NCBI RefSeq assembly: GCF_002220095.1
Contig: NZ_CP022372.1
Coordinates: forward strand, 1,398,501 to 1,462,500
Length of the DNA: 64,000 bases
From: Bosea sp. AS-1
GTDB lineage: Bacteria; Pseudomonadota; Alphaproteobacteria; Rhizobiales; Beijerinckiaceae
Direction of reading: 5' to 3'
Part shown: piece by piece, positions 1 through 9,019 of the stretch
Numbering within the stretch: the stretch's first letter is position 1
How the letters are laid out: each line of letters begins with the position of its first letter
Position numbers and translations under genes: made by a program
The notes under the pieces: generated by a model
Seen by the model: the letters and a program-made list of their open reading frames with translations, nothing else
The model's database searches: none
Told to the model about the DNA's origin: nothing

Positions 1-2
1 TG

Positions 3-119
3 CGGGCGACGATGAAGAAGATCGCCGATGGCGAGGACTACGCCGTGCCGGCGACGATCGAGGATGTCGGCGTGCTGGGCGACATCGGCGCGGCGCTGAA
101 GGGGAAGGGCATCGGTTAG
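3..119 (+). CDS. C-terminal fragment of an unrecognised protein
   Basis: A reading frame is open from the left edge and ends at TAG 117-119. It encodes about 38 residues ending in DIGAALKGKGIG. The start lies outside the window. The codon pattern matches the neighbours (G/C in third positions). It converges on the MBL-fold gene, whose stop is 23 bases away. I do not recognise the family from this short tail. Confidence 0.45.
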   Translation, partial: RATMKKIADGEDYAVPATIEDVGVLGDIGAALKGKGIG

Positions 120-142
120 GGCCCTTCGTGCCGGAGTGCCGG

Positions 143-1033
143 CTAGTAGGCGATTGTTGCGCCGTTCCACCGCAGCAGACGCTCCGGCACGTCGATCCGC
201 ATGAGGTCTTCCCCGACCAGCAGGGCGCCGTCATAGCCTGCGGCGCGGATTTCGCGGGCGAGCGCGGCGGTGTCGGCGTTGGGCGGCACCAGATGGGTCA
301 ACGCCAGCGCCTTGGCACCGGCGCGCGTGGCGAGCCCCGCCACGATGGCAGGCGTCATATTGTAGCTCTCGACCGCCGCGACGGTTTGCGCCGACCGGAC
401 CCCGGCGACGACGGGCATCTGGCTGGCAATGAAGACCTCGCAGACCAGCAGATCGCATCCGGCCGCTTGCGTCTCCAGCGAGGGCGTGAGGCGGGTGTCG
501 CCGGAGAAGACGAGGCGGGTTCCGCCATGTGACAGGGCCAGGCCGAAAGCGGGCTCGACCGGCCGGTGGTCGACCAGGAAAGCCTCGACCGAGAGCTCTC
601 CAAGACCCGCGACCGGGCCTTCCAGCAACTCCTCGAAGACGACCTCGAGCCCGGCGGTATCGGGCCGCTTCTCGAACGCGATGCGCAAGGCCCGCTCGCG
701 CTCGAACGCGGCATATTGCGCACGGAGATTGGCGAGCGCGGGCGCTGGCGCAAGGATCCGCCAGGGCTTGGCACGGCCCTGATGCCAGGAGGAGACCACG
801 AGCTGGTAGAAATCGACCAGATGGTCGGAATGCTCGTGCGTGACGATCAGGGCGTCGATGTCGGCGCCGCGTGTGCCCGCGGCAACGAGGCGCTGGCTAA
901 CGCCGGAACCACAATCGATCAGCAGCCTGCGGCCGGCCGCCTCGACAAGATGCGAGGGGCCGGCGCGGCGAAGGCTTGCGGGCGGCGCGCCGGTGCCGAG
1001 GAAGGTGAAGGCGAGACCATCGATGCTCGACAT
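143..1033 (-). CDS. MBL-fold metallohydrolase, ribonuclease Z/arylsulfatase-like
   Basis: 296-residue zinc-dependent beta-lactamase-fold hydrolase. The signature HEHSDH lies at residues 66-71, after an N-terminal strand FTFLGTGAPP and the segment IDCGSGVSQ. Later ligands are likely in DHRPVE, FSGDTR and ALTHLVPP. This order (GTGxP, HxHxDH, SGDT, H) is that of the RNase Z/ElaC-type branch, but the substrate cannot be named. The ATG at 1033 is chosen because an upstream in-frame extension runs back into trcR and is Ser/Arg-rich. It sits 31 bases downstream of trcR on the same strand, so cotranscription is likely. No signal peptide is seen, so it should be cytoplasmic. Confidence 0.8.
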   Translation of the reverse strand: MSSIDGLAFTFLGTGAPPASLRRAGPSHLVEAAGRRLLIDCGSGVSQRLVAAGTRGADIDALIVTHEHSDHLVDFYQLVVSSWHQGRAKPWRILAPAPALANLRAQYAAFERERALRIAFEKRPDTAGLEVVFEELLEGPVAGLGELSVEAFLVDHRPVEPAFGLALSHGGTRLVFSGDTRLTPSLETQAAGCDLLVCEVFIASQMPVVAGVRSAQTVAAVESYNMTPAIVAGLATRAGAKALALTHLVPPNADTAALAREIRAAGYDGALLVGEDLMRIDVPERLLRWNGATIAY

Positions 1034-1064
1034 GCGCAGCGTCGGCAACGGGTGAACGAGAGCC

Positions 1065-1793
1065 TTACTCGTCGTCCTCTTCCTCGGCCGGGCGCTTGAG
1101 CTGCTTGAGCTTGGCGAAGACGGAATCGACGTCGATCGCAGCCTCCTCCTCACGCTTCGGCCGGCTCATGTCGGCGAAGGGCTGGCTCTCGCTGTGGGTC
1201 GGCTCCGGCGCCGTGGTCTCCTCGGCGGAGAGCAAGGTCGAGCCGGCCTCGGCCAACGCGGCCGGGCGGTCCTTGGCGGCACGGGCCACCTCGAAGTCGA
1301 GATCGATCTGCGAGCACAGGCCGAGGCTGACCGGGTCGATCGGGGTCAGGGACTGGGCGTTCCAGTGGGTGCGATCGCGGATCTGCGCGATGGTCGACTT
1401 GGTCGTGCCGATCAGGCGGATGATCTGCGCGTCCTTGAGTTCGGGATGGTTGCGCAGCAGCCAGAGGATGGCGTTCGGCCGGTCCTGGCGCTTCGAGACG
1501 GGGGTGTAGCGCGGGCCCTTGGTGCGCTTGATCTCGGGCACCTTCACCTTGCGCTCGGCGAGGCGCAGATGGTGGTTCGGGTCCTTGGCGGCACGCTCCA
1601 GCTCCTCGCGGGTGAGCTGGCCCGAGGTGATCGGGTCGAGACCCTTGATGCCGGCCGCCACCTCGCCATCGGCGATGCCGCGCACTTCGAGCGGGTGCAG
1701 CTTGCAGAACTCGGCGATCTGCTCGAAGGTCAGCGAGGTGTTCTCGACCAGCCAGACCGCGGTGGCCTTGGGCATCAGCGGGGTTTGTGACAC
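1065..1793 (-). CDS. trcR: cell-cycle transcriptional regulator TrcR (DUF1013)
   Basis: 242-residue DUF1013 protein with the conserved N-terminal block MPKATAVWLVENTSLTFEQI and the helix-turn-helix-like stretch IIRLIGTTKSTIAQIRDRTH. The family is confined to alphaproteobacteria and is annotated as a cell-cycle transcriptional regulator. I chose the GTG at 1793: AGGAG lies 7 bases upstream, and the next ATG (1775) has no ribosome site. The C-terminal third is acidic and rich in Glu/Asp, ending in EEEDDE, and looks disordered. The MBL-fold gene follows 31 bases downstream. Confidence 0.85.
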   Translation of the reverse strand: MSQTPLMPKATAVWLVENTSLTFEQIAEFCKLHPLEVRGIADGEVAAGIKGLDPITSGQLTREELERAAKDPNHHLRLAERKVKVPEIKRTKGPRYTPVSKRQDRPNAILWLLRNHPELKDAQIIRLIGTTKSTIAQIRDRTHWNAQSLTPIDPVSLGLCSQIDLDFEVARAAKDRPAALAEAGSTLLSAEETTAPEPTHSESQPFADMSRPKREEEAAIDVDSVFAKLKQLKRPAEEEDDE

Positions 1794-1977
1794 GGGCGTC
1801 TCCTGAAATGCCCTGGCGCCGCTGAAGGGCTCGCAAGGGCAGGGTCGCGGACAATAGCTCTCATGCGCCGACCGGCCTCCCCGGCCGGCCATCCAAATCA
1901 TCGACGATGAGCAGGATGGCGCGCCTTATAGGCGAGGGCGAGGCAAGTGTCCACGAAAAGCGTGAGGCCACAGAACG

Positions 1978-2976
1978 CTATACCGTGAGAACGATCTTGC
2001 CGATGTGGCTGCTCGATTCCATCAGTCGGTGCGCTTCTGCGGCCTCGGCCAGCGGGAAGGTGGCGTTGATCAGCGGCTTGCAGCGTCCGGCCTCCAGCAG
2101 CGGCCAGACCTTCTCGTACAGTTCCGTGGCGATGGCGGCCTTCTCGGCGACGGTGCGGGGGCGCAGGGTCGAACCGGTATGGGTCAGGCGCTTCAGCATC
2201 AGGCGGCTGAAATTGACCGTCGCCTTGGGGCCGTTGAGGAAGGCGATCTGGACGATGCGGCCCTGATCGGCGGCCGTCTCGTAGTTGCGGTCGATATAGT
2301 CTCCGCCGACCATGTCGAGGATCAGGTTCACGCCGCGCCCGTCGGTCGCCGCCTTCGCCGCCGCGACGAAATCCTCCGTGCGGTAGTTGATGGCGTAGTC
2401 GGCGCCGAGGTCGCGGCAGGCCTGGCATTTGTCCTCGGAGCCGGCCGTCGCCAGCACCGTCGCGCCGAAGGCCTTGGCGAGCTGGATCGCGGTGGTGCCG
2501 ATGCCGGAAGAGCCGCCATGGACGAGGAAGCTCTCGCCGGCCTGCAGCCGCCCACGCTGGAAGACATTGGTCCAAACCGTGAAGAAGGTCTCGGGGATGG
2601 CGCCGGCCTCGGTGAGCGACAGCCCTTTCGGCACCGGCAGGGCGTTGCTCTCATGCACGACGGCGTACTGGGCATAGCCGCCGCCGGCGACGAGGCCGCA
2701 GACCTTGTCCCCGATCGCGAAGCGCCTGGCGCCTTCGCCAAGCGCAACGACGGTGCCCGCGATCTCGAGACCGGGGATATCGGAGGCGCCGGGCGGCGGG
2801 TTGTAGCCGCCCTGGCGCTGCAGCACGTCGGGCCGGTTGACGCCGGCAGCGGCGACGGCGACGAGGATTTCACCTGCGCCCGGCTGCGGGACCGGGCGGG
2901 TCTCCGGCTTCAGGACTTCGGGACCGCCGGGCGTGCTGAAGCCGATCGCGGTCATTGTCTGCGGAATGGCGGTCAT
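1978..2976 (-). CDS. NAD(P)H-quinone oxidoreductase, PIG3 family
   Basis: 332-residue zinc-free medium-chain dehydrogenase of the quinone oxidoreductase (QOR/PIG3) group. The GroES-like part carries NRPDVLQRQGGYNPPPGASD, and the Rossmann motif HGGSSGIGTTAIQLAK follows at about residue 150. No zinc-binding cysteines are present, as expected for the family. The likely reaction is NAD(P)H-dependent reduction of quinones or enones in the cytoplasm. The ATG at 2976 has GAGGAGA directly upstream, and a second ATG 7 codons in is possible. It is divergent from the DUF1192 gene 96 bases away, so they share a promoter region. Confidence 0.85.
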   Translation of the reverse strand: MTAIPQTMTAIGFSTPGGPEVLKPETRPVPQPGAGEILVAVAAAGVNRPDVLQRQGGYNPPPGASDIPGLEIAGTVVALGEGARRFAIGDKVCGLVAGGGYAQYAVVHESNALPVPKGLSLTEAGAIPETFFTVWTNVFQRGRLQAGESFLVHGGSSGIGTTAIQLAKAFGATVLATAGSEDKCQACRDLGADYAINYRTEDFVAAAKAATDGRGVNLILDMVGGDYIDRNYETAADQGRIVQIAFLNGPKATVNFSRLMLKRLTHTGSTLRPRTVAEKAAIATELYEKVWPLLEAGRCKPLINATFPLAEAAEAHRLMESSSHIGKIVLTV

Positions 2977-3072
2977 GCTCTCTCCTCGGGCCGCATGTTG
3001 CGGCGCAGCTTGGCGACGGGGGTCGGAGATGTTTAGCCTGCTCCGTCGATTTTGATGAGATGCGAGGTCGCC

Positions 3073-3273
3073 ATGTCGTTGTTCTCCGAGGATGACCGGC
3101 CGAAGCCGAAGAGCGTTCACGAGATCGGGCAGGATCTGTCGATGCTGTCACTGGAGGAAATCGAGGCGCGGATCGCCGCGCTCAAGGCCGAAATCGAGCG
3201 GCTGATGGAGGCGCGGGCCGGCAAGAGTGCCTCACGTGCCGCAGCCGATGCCTTTTTTCGCCGGCCTGCCTGA
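3073..3273 (+). CDS. DUF1192 family small protein
   Basis: 66-residue protein with the DUF1192 pattern: a short acidic N-terminus (SLFSEDDRPKPKSVHEIGQD), the segment LSLEEIEARIAALKAEIERL, which is a short coiled coil, and a basic tail. The family is small, alphaproteobacterial and uncharacterised. The ATG at 3073 is preceded by GCGAGGT. An upstream in-frame ATG (3052) would overlap the promoter region shared with the divergent oxidoreductase and is less likely. Confidence 0.8.
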   Translation: MSLFSEDDRPKPKSVHEIGQDLSMLSLEEIEARIAALKAEIERLMEARAGKSASRAAADAFFRRPA

Positions 3274-3339
3274 AAAAGCGCAAGGGGAGTCGCCCCGTTA
3301 AGAGGTCATTAAAGATTCCAAAGTATGAATCTGATCATC

Positions 3340-3429
3340 CAGTTTGTCTGGATGTCGAGTGGCTCCTGCCTACTCTGTTTGACGCCTCCCTGTTGACCTC
3401 AACGAGCCGCCCTTGGCGGCTCTTTTTTT
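3340..3429 (+). ncRNA. probable suhB/mmgR (alpha-r8) family small RNA
   Basis: A gene-free 353-base stretch (3274-3626) holds a short element ending in a textbook intrinsic terminator (stem 3404-3411/3415-3422, then 7 T). Just upstream is GACGCCTCCCTGTTGACC (3381-3398), an unstructured CCTCCC-containing stretch that I associate from memory with the suhB/mmgR sRNA family of Rhizobiales. That family is trans-acting and Hfq-linked in Sinorhizobium. The 5' end is a guess, placed near the TGTCTGGATGTCGAGTGGCT block. No ORF covers it. An alternative is that this is only the 3' end of the DUF1192 transcript. Confidence 0.5.
3404..3429 (+). terminator. intrinsic terminator of the candidate sRNA
   Basis: The stem GAGCCGCC/GGCGGCTC with a CTT loop is followed by seven T. 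It ends either the candidate sRNA or the DUF1192 transcript. Confidence 0.85.
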
Positions 3430-3626
3430 GTCTAGGGCTTTTTGCCCCTTCGGAGAGAGCGACGGCAGGGCTGCCATGTTCTCGCCACAGGCTTCCTACC
3501 TCCGTTAAGGTTAACGACATCCTACCGGCGCCCAACATCGTTAACGGCGCTATCCTTGCGACGTCGGAGGCATAGTCCGCGTGGCGTTTCAGAGGCGCAC
3601 GCGATTGTGCCGATGGGAGACACCGC

Positions 3627-4157
3627 ATGAACGACGCCCAGTTGCTCGAGCCACCGTCGCAGGAGGGAGCCATCTCCTTCGCGCGCGGTTACGTTCGATC
3701 CGACGCCTTCATGACGCTGTTCCGCGAGGGAATGGGGCTGGTCGAGCAAACGGCAGCCTATCTCGACGGGGAAGGGCGCAAGGAGTCGGCGGCGCTGCCG
3801 CGCGAGATCGCGCTGAGCTATGCCACCGAGAGCATGCGGTTGACGACGCGGCTGATGCAGATCGCCTCCTGGCTCCTGGTGCAGCGCGCCGTGGCCGAAG
3901 GGGAGATGACGGCCGAGCAGGCGCGCGCCGAGCACAGCAAGGTCAAGATCGGCGACCCGATGGTTCCGCCGGCCGAGCATATCTTCGCCCGGCTGCCTGA
4001 GCGCCTGCGCGGGCTGATGGCTCATTCTCTCCGGCTGCAGGCCCGCATCCGCCATCTCGAGGAGCAGATGTCGGGCAGTGCACCGCTGCCGGCCAATTCG
4101 AACCCGGTGCAGGATCAGCTCGCCAGCCTGCAGGCGCGGCTCGGCCTGGGGCGCTGA
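3627..4157 (+). CDS. rcdA: RcdA-like DUF1465 family protein
   Basis: 176-residue helical protein of DUF1465, the family that contains Caulobacter RcdA, an adaptor that helps deliver CtrA to ClpXP. Conserved blocks visible are SFARGYVRSDAFMTLFREGM, YATESMRLTTRLMQIASWLL and AEHIFARLPERLRGLMAHSL. The ATG at 3627 has GGGAG 8 bases upstream. Three TTAA sites lie upstream (3505, 3511, 3541) in an A/T-richer promoter region; their spacing is not the classic CtrA TTAA-N7-TTAA. It converges on rpmE across a bidirectional terminator. Orthology to RcdA is by family only. Confidence 0.8.
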   Translation: MNDAQLLEPPSQEGAISFARGYVRSDAFMTLFREGMGLVEQTAAYLDGEGRKESAALPREIALSYATESMRLTTRLMQIASWLLVQRAVAEGEMTAEQARAEHSKVKIGDPMVPPAEHIFARLPERLRGLMAHSLRLQARIRHLEEQMSGSAPLPANSNPVQDQLASLQARLGLGR

Positions 4158-4195
4158 GCCCCGCCAGCCGCTTTTCGCATCGTCGATGCCGACAA

Positions 4196-4225
4196 CAAAA
4201 AACCCGGCCACGAGGCCGGGTTTTT
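4196..4225. terminator. bidirectional terminator between rcdA-like gene and rpmE
   Basis: A perfect stem AACCCGGCC/GGCCGGGTT (4201-4209/4214-4222) has an A-run on the left and a T-run on the right, so it can stop transcription from both convergent genes. Confidence 0.9.
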
Positions 4226-4263
4226 GCATTCTCGAGAGGTGGCGGCCTCGCGGCCGCCTCGAC

Positions 4264-4500
4264 TCACTTCTTGCCGATCGCGCCCAGGCCGCCGAAGCGG
4301 GAATTGAAGCGCGAGACGCGGCCGCCGCGGTCCAGCATATGCTGCGTGCCGCCGGTCCAGGCCGGGTGGGTCTTGGGATCGATGTCGAGGTTCAGCGTGT
4401 CGCCTTCCTTGCCGTAGGTCGAACGCGTCAGGTACTCGCTGCCATCGGTCATGACGACCTTGATGGTGTGGTAGTCGGGGTGGATGCCGGTCTTGGCCAT
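4264..4500 (-). CDS. rpmE: 50S ribosomal protein L31
   Basis: 78-residue L31 with the family blocks [40 protein letters not shown] and [13 protein letters not shown]. It has no cysteine, so it is a zinc-independent (C-minus) form. L31 sits at the central protuberance of the large subunit. The ATG at 4500 has GAGGA 7 bases upstream. It is divergent from the ABC exporter gene, with a 268-base region between them. Confidence 0.95.
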   Translation of the reverse strand: MAKTGIHPDYHTIKVVMTDGSEYLTRSTYGKEGDTLNLDIDPKTHPAWTGGTQHMLDRGGRVSRFNSRFGGLGAIGKK

Positions 4501-4768
4501 GGCGAAATCCTCGAAACTCATAAAAACGGGCGTGTCGACAAGCAGGCGAGCCTGCCCGGCCCGTCGAAAGAATTCGGATGAGCCTGTCGTGAAGTCGCGT
4601 GCACATATCGCAGACGCAGGCGCAGTGCAAGTTTGACTCGCATCCGAGACCACCTGCGGCGATGCGACAATTGCCAAGGCTTGCCCGATCGGCTTTGACC
4701 GGTGTTGAAGATTGATACCCTTCCAAATGGCGCGCCCATGCGCGCGAGTGCAGCAGGAGTTCCACCGC

Positions 4769-6547
4769 GTGGCCGAGACCGAGGGCAAAACCAGCAAGGC
4801 ACGGCCCGACTTCCGCTCGCTTGCGACGTTCTGGCCTTATGCCCGCGCGCAGAAGCGGCGGATCGCCGCGGCGCTGGTCGCGCTCGTTGTCGCATCGCTG
4901 GCGACGCTGGTGCTGCCGGTCGCGGTGCGACGGGTCATCGATGTGGGCTTCGCGGGAGGCGAGCGGCAGCTCGCCGACAGCTACTTCATCCTGCTGATCG
5001 GCGTCGTCGCGGTGCTGGCGCTGGCAAGCTCGGCGCGATTCTACCTGGTGATGACGGTAGGCGAGCGCATCGTCGCCTCGCTGCGCGCCGATGTTTTCCG
5101 GCATCTGACACGGCTCGAACCCGCCTTCTTCGATTCGAGCAAGGCGGGCGACCTCGTCTCGCGGCTCACCGCCGATACGACGCAGATCAAGTCGACCTTC
5201 GCCTCGACCGCCTCGATCGCCTTGCGCAATGCCATCATGGCGCTCGGCGCGCTCGGGCTGATGGTGGCGACGAGCCCACGGCTTTCCGCCATCGTCATCG
5301 GCGTCATTCCGCTGATCGTGATTCCGCTGGTGATGTCCGGTCGCTCGGTGCGGCGCCGGGCGCGGGCGGCGCAGGACCGGCTGGCCGATGCTTCGGCCTT
5401 CGCTGCGGAAGCCGTCGGCGCCATCCGGACCATGCAGTCCTTCGGTGCGGCGGGGCAGACGGCGGCCCGTTTCGAGGCCGCCTCAGACGAGGCCTATGCT
5501 GCCTCGCGCGGCGCGACCGCTTCGCGGGCGCTGCTTTCGGGCGTCGCGATCTTCCTGGTTTCGGCCAGCGTGGTCTGCGTGCTCTGGACCGGCGCGACCG
5601 AGGTCTTCGACGGGCGGATGACCGGTGGGCGGCTGTCGCAGTTCATCCTCTATGCGGTGCTGGCGGCGAGCTCGCTCGGCCAGCTCTCGGAGGTCTATGG
5701 CGATATCAGTGCGGCTGCCGGCGCCTCCGGCCGCCTCGGCGAGATCCTGGCGATGAAGCCGGCGATCGCCGCGCCGCCGCACCCCAAGCCGATGCCGGAC
5801 GCCTCGCTCGGCGAACTCGCCTTCGAGGATGTCTCCTTCAGCTATCCGGGGCGGGACACCTCGGCACTGCATCATCTGAGTTTCTCGATCCGGCCGGGCG
5901 AGCGCATCGCGCTGGTCGGGCCGTCCGGCGCCGGCAAGAGCACGGTGCTGCAGCTCGCCCTGCGCTTCTACGACCCGCAGTGCGGGCGTGTCATGGTCGA
6001 CGGTATCGCCGGGCCGGAGGCCGATCCGGAGGCCTGGCGGGAGCGTTTCGCATTGGTGCCGCAGGAGCCGACGGTGTTCGGTGTCTCGGTTCGGGACAAC
6101 ATCGCTTATGGCCGGCCGGACGCCACTCCGGCCGAGGTCGAGGAGGCGGCGCGACTGGCGGCGGCCGACGGCTTCATCCGAGCTCTGCCGCAGGGCTATG
6201 ACACGATTGTCGGCGAGCGCGGCGTGACGCTCTCGGGCGGCCAGAGGCAGCGGCTCGCCATCGCGCGGGCCGTGCTGAAGGATGCGCCGATCCTGCTGCT
6301 CGACGAGGCGACGAGCGCCCTCGATTCCGAAAGCGAGCGGGCGGTGCAGGATGCGCTCGACCGGCTGATGCAAGGGCGCACGACACTCGTCGTGGCGCAC
6401 AGGCTCGCCACCATCCTCTCGGCCGACCGCATTCTCGTCATGGAGGAGGGGAGGATCGTCGAGCAGGGCACCCATGCCGAGCTCAAGGCGCGCGGCGGGC
6501 TTTATGCGCGGCTCGCGGCGCTGCAGTTCGGGCTGGAAGCGGCCTGA
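4769..6547 (+). CDS. ABC exporter, MsbA-related (fused permease and ATPase)
   Basis: 592-residue half-transporter. Residues about 30-310 form six membrane helices. The ATPase follows with Walker A GPSGAGKS, signature TLSGGQRQR, Walker [10 protein letters not shown] and the H-loop VVAHR. It matches the MsbA-related group common in alphaproteobacteria (lipid or drug export, inner membrane, works as a dimer). GTG 4769 is preferred because AGGAG lies 9 bases upstream. ATG 4727 and TTG 4712 would add 14 or 19 residues without a good ribosome site. The substrate is unknown. Confidence 0.85.
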   Translation: MAETEGKTSKARPDFRSLATFWPYARAQKRRIAAALVALVVASLATLVLPVAVRRVIDVGFAGGERQLADSYFILLIGVVAVLALASSARFYLVMTVGERIVASLRADVFRHLTRLEPAFFDSSKAGDLVSRLTADTTQIKSTFASTASIALRNAIMALGALGLMVATSPRLSAIVIGVIPLIVIPLVMSGRSVRRRARAAQDRLADASAFAAEAVGAIRTMQSFGAAGQTAARFEAASDEAYAASRGATASRALLSGVAIFLVSASVVCVLWTGATEVFDGRMTGGRLSQFILYAVLAASSLGQLSEVYGDISAAAGASGRLGEILAMKPAIAAPPHPKPMPDASLGELAFEDVSFSYPGRDTSALHHLSFSIRPGERIALVGPSGAGKSTVLQLALRFYDPQCGRVMVDGIAGPEADPEAWRERFALVPQEPTVFGVSVRDNIAYGRPDATPAEVEEAARLAAADGFIRALPQGYDTIVGERGVTLSGGQRQRLAIARAVLKDAPILLLDEATSALDSESERAVQDALDRLMQGRTTLVVAHRLATILSADRILVMEEGRIVEQGTHAELKARGGLYARLAALQFGLEAA

Positions 6548-6558
6548 GGCCGGAGCCC

Positions 6559-6867
6559 TCAGCGCGGGAGCGAGGCGTAGTAGGCCGAAAGCGCCTGCGC
6601 CTCCGCCAGCGAGATCGAGCGGGCCATGTAGCGCATCTCCTTGTGCGGGCGCCTGCCAGAGCGGAAGGCCAGCATCTGGTTGTACATGTAGAGCTCGTTC
6701 TGGGCGGCCAGATGCGGCACGTCGGCGCTGCGGGCGATGCCATCGAGGCCGTGGCAGGGCGCGCATTCGTCGGCCGGCGAGGTTCGCGGCTCGGCCAATG
6801 CGGGATGGGCCGCCAGCAGCGCGAGGGCGGCGAGCAGCGGCAGCCTGGCCGCAGGCCGAAGGGTCAT
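6559..6867 (-). CDS. small secreted c-type cytochrome
   Basis: 102 residues. A signal peptide (LPLLAALALLAAHPALAEP) is followed by a single haem motif CAPCH and the conserved QNELYMYNQMLAFRSGRR segment typical of class I cytochrome c553/c4-like domains. A distal Met ligand is probably in MRYMARSIS. It starts 3 bases after the OmpA-domain gene stops, so it is the third gene of a MotA-like/OmpA-domain/cytochrome operon. The partner is unknown. Confidence 0.8.
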   Translation of the reverse strand: MTLRPAARLPLLAALALLAAHPALAEPRTSPADECAPCHGLDGIARSADVPHLAAQNELYMYNQMLAFRSGRRPHKEMRYMARSISLAEAQALSAYYASLPR

Positions 6868-6870
6868 GCC

Positions 6871-7890
6871 TCAGCGCTCCGTGATCTTGAATTCGATGCG
6901 CCGGTTGCGGCGATGCGCCTCGTCGGTATTGGCGAGATCGAGCGGCTGATACTCGCCGAAGCCGGTCGCCGCGACGCGGTCATTGGGCAGGCCACGCGAG
7001 ATCAGATACTCCACCACCGCGATGGCGCGCGCCGAGGAGAGATACCAGTTCGACGGGAATTGCGCCGTCCTGATCGGGCGGTTGTCGGTGTGGCCATCGA
7101 CGCGCAGGATCCAGGGCAGGTCCGGTGGCATCTCCTTGGCGAGGTCGAGCAGGACGGTGGCGAACTTGTCGAGCTCGGCCTGACCCTCGGGTTTCAGCAC
7201 CGCCTGGCCGGCGTCGAAGAAGATCTCCGACTGGAAGACGAAGCGGTCGCCGACCGTGCGGATGTCGGGGCGGGTGCCGAGCACCTGCCGCAGCCGCCCG
7301 AAGAAGTCGGAGCGGTAGCGCGCCAGCTCCTGCACGCGCTGGGCGAGCGCGACGTTGAGGCGCGAGCCGAGATCGGCGATGCGGGCCTGCGAATCCTTGT
7401 CCTTGGCCTCCGAGGCGGCCAGCGCCTCTTCCAGCGCCGCGAGCTGGCGGCGCATCGCGGTGATCTGCTGGTTGACGAGGTCGACGGTCGCCTGGGCGCG
7501 GGCAGAGAGCTGCTTCTCGCTCTCCAGCGCCTTCTGCGCTTCTGCGAGCTGGGCGCCGGCGTTGCCGCTCTGCTGCGTGTCGAGCAGGCCCTGCAGCTTG
7601 TTACGCTCGCCCTGCGACTGGGCCAGCGTTGATTGCATGAGCTGGAGGCTTTCCTGCGCTTGCCGATTGGAGGAGCGTTCCAGCGCGAGCAGGTCGGTCA
7701 GCTCCGAGATCTGCTTGTTGAGCCGCTCCAGCGCCGTGTCCTTGCCGGTCAGCTCCTGCGACAGGAAGAACTGGCCGAGCACGAAGACGGTGAGCAGGAA
7801 GACGATGCCGATCAGCATCGTCGAAAGCGCGTCGACGAAGCCGGGCCAGAAATTAACGTCCTCGCGGCGGTGGGCGCGGGAAAGGGCCAT
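6871..7890 (-). CDS. MotB-like protein: membrane anchor, coiled coil, OmpA domain
   Basis: 339 residues. One N-terminal membrane helix carries an aspartate (WPGFVDALSTMLIGIVFLL), as in MotB/TolR/ExbD proton channels. Residues about 50-180 are a long coiled coil. Residues about 215-339 are an OmpA/MotB peptidoglycan-binding domain (VDGHTDNRPI, NWYLSSARAIAVVEYLI, RRNRRIEFKI). With the upstream MotA-like subunit it should form an ion-driven stator anchored to peptidoglycan, but no flagellar genes are near. It is 37 bases from the MotA-like gene and 3 bases from the cytochrome gene. Confidence 0.82.
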   Translation of the reverse strand: MALSRAHRREDVNFWPGFVDALSTMLIGIVFLLTVFVLGQFFLSQELTGKDTALERLNKQISELTDLLALERSSNRQAQESLQLMQSTLAQSQGERNKLQGLLDTQQSGNAGAQLAEAQKALESEKQLSARAQATVDLVNQQITAMRRQLAALEEALAASEAKDKDSQARIADLGSRLNVALAQRVQELARYRSDFFGRLRQVLGTRPDIRTVGDRFVFQSEIFFDAGQAVLKPEGQAELDKFATVLLDLAKEMPPDLPWILRVDGHTDNRPIRTAQFPSNWYLSSARAIAVVEYLISRGLPNDRVAATGFGEYQPLDLANTDEAHRRNRRIEFKITER

Positions 7891-7927
7891 CGTCAGGTTC
7901 CTGCCGTCGGGGGCCTGCGGTTACGCA

Positions 7928-8935
7928 TCATGGCTCGGTGATCTGGTCGGCGGTAAGGCGCTCGATCAGCCGCTTCAGCTCCTTCTCGCGGGAGGCCTGC
8001 GCCTCGACCCAGTCACGAATCATCTGTTGCTCGGAGCGCATGTGCTGGACGAGGCCCTGGATGCCCTCGGCGAGATTGGCGAGTGCCTGGGTCGCGGCGC
8101 GGTTGTTGGCGGTGCCGTCGGCCATCGCCGCGCTCAGCCTGTCGAAACGGTCGGCCAGGGGGTTGCCGACCGGCAGCAGGGGCGCGACCCCAGGCAGGGC
8201 GGTGCGGCTGCCGAGCCAGCTTTCGATCTCGTTGCGGAAGCGGCGCTGCGCCTGCGCGACCTGCAGGTCGAGGAAGCCGAGGATCAACGAGCCCGCGATG
8301 CCGAAGAGCGAGGACGAAAAGGATAGACCCATGCCGGCGAGCGGGGCCGAGAGCCCGGCCTTGAGATCGTCGAAGAGCACGCCGGCTTCGGCGCCGGTGC
8401 GCAGCGAGTTGATGACGGTGCCGACCGAGCCGACCGTCTCGAGCAGGCCCCAGAAGGTGCCGAGCAGGCCGAGAAAGACGAGGAGGCCGGCGAGATAGCG
8501 CAGCACCTCGCGGCCGTCATCGAGCCTGACCGCGATCGATTCGACGATTGAAGTGGCCTGCGCTGGCGCGAGGCTGGCCTCGTCGAGCGCCGGCAGGACG
8601 GAGCCCAGCGGCGCGATGACCTCGCCGCGGCGAATCTCGGCATGGCGCGGGGCGGCGGCGAGGCGGGTGGCGGCGCGCGCCTCGCTGTGCAGGCGCCAGA
8701 GCTCGCGCAATGCGACCAGCACACCGACGAGCAGGGCGCCGAGGATGAGGCCGTTGAGCCCCGGATTGGTCATGAAGGCCTTGGCCAGCCCGGCCTGCAG
8801 GATATAGCCGAGGAAGCCGATCAGCGCGAGGAAGACCAGCGCGCGGACGACGTAGCGGAGAGGCCGGGAGAAGCGGGTTTCCTCTCGCGGGGGGGCGGCC
8901 GTGACCTCGTCGGCCGCCAGATCCTCATTCGCCAT
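7928..8935 (-). CDS. MotA/TolQ/ExbB-like proton channel subunit
   Basis: 335 residues with two N-terminal membrane helices (about 27-80) and a hydrophobic pair later (about 145-170 and 205-230). The segments LGLLGTFWGLLETVGSVGTV and GMGLSFSSSLFGIAGSLILG are hallmarks of the MotA/TolQ/ExbB fold. The N-terminus is charged and cytoplasmic, and the C-terminal 80 residues look helical. It is the first gene of the three-gene operon. Because tolQR are present elsewhere in this window, it is a separate energy-transducing complex. Confidence 0.82.
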   Translation of the reverse strand: MANEDLAADEVTAAPPREETRFSRPLRYVVRALVFLALIGFLGYILQAGLAKAFMTNPGLNGLILGALLVGVLVALRELWRLHSEARAATRLAAAPRHAEIRRGEVIAPLGSVLPALDEASLAPAQATSIVESIAVRLDDGREVLRYLAGLLVFLGLLGTFWGLLETVGSVGTVINSLRTGAEAGVLFDDLKAGLSAPLAGMGLSFSSSLFGIAGSLILGFLDLQVAQAQRRFRNEIESWLGSRTALPGVAPLLPVGNPLADRFDRLSAAMADGTANNRAATQALANLAEGIQGLVQHMRSEQQMIRDWVEAQASREKELKRLIERLTADQITEP

Positions 8936-9019
8936 GCTTCGTCTTCCGTTCGCCTCGGATCGCGTGGCAGACTGTCGCCTCCCGGGCGGCCGGGATCAAG
9001 GGCGAAAGCGATCAGTCGC

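Noticed and set aside
6871..8935. Zorya-type anti-phage system (ZorA/ZorB-like pair)
   Set aside because: No ZorC, ZorD helicase or ZorE follows. The proteins are of ordinary length and the downstream gene is a cytochrome c.
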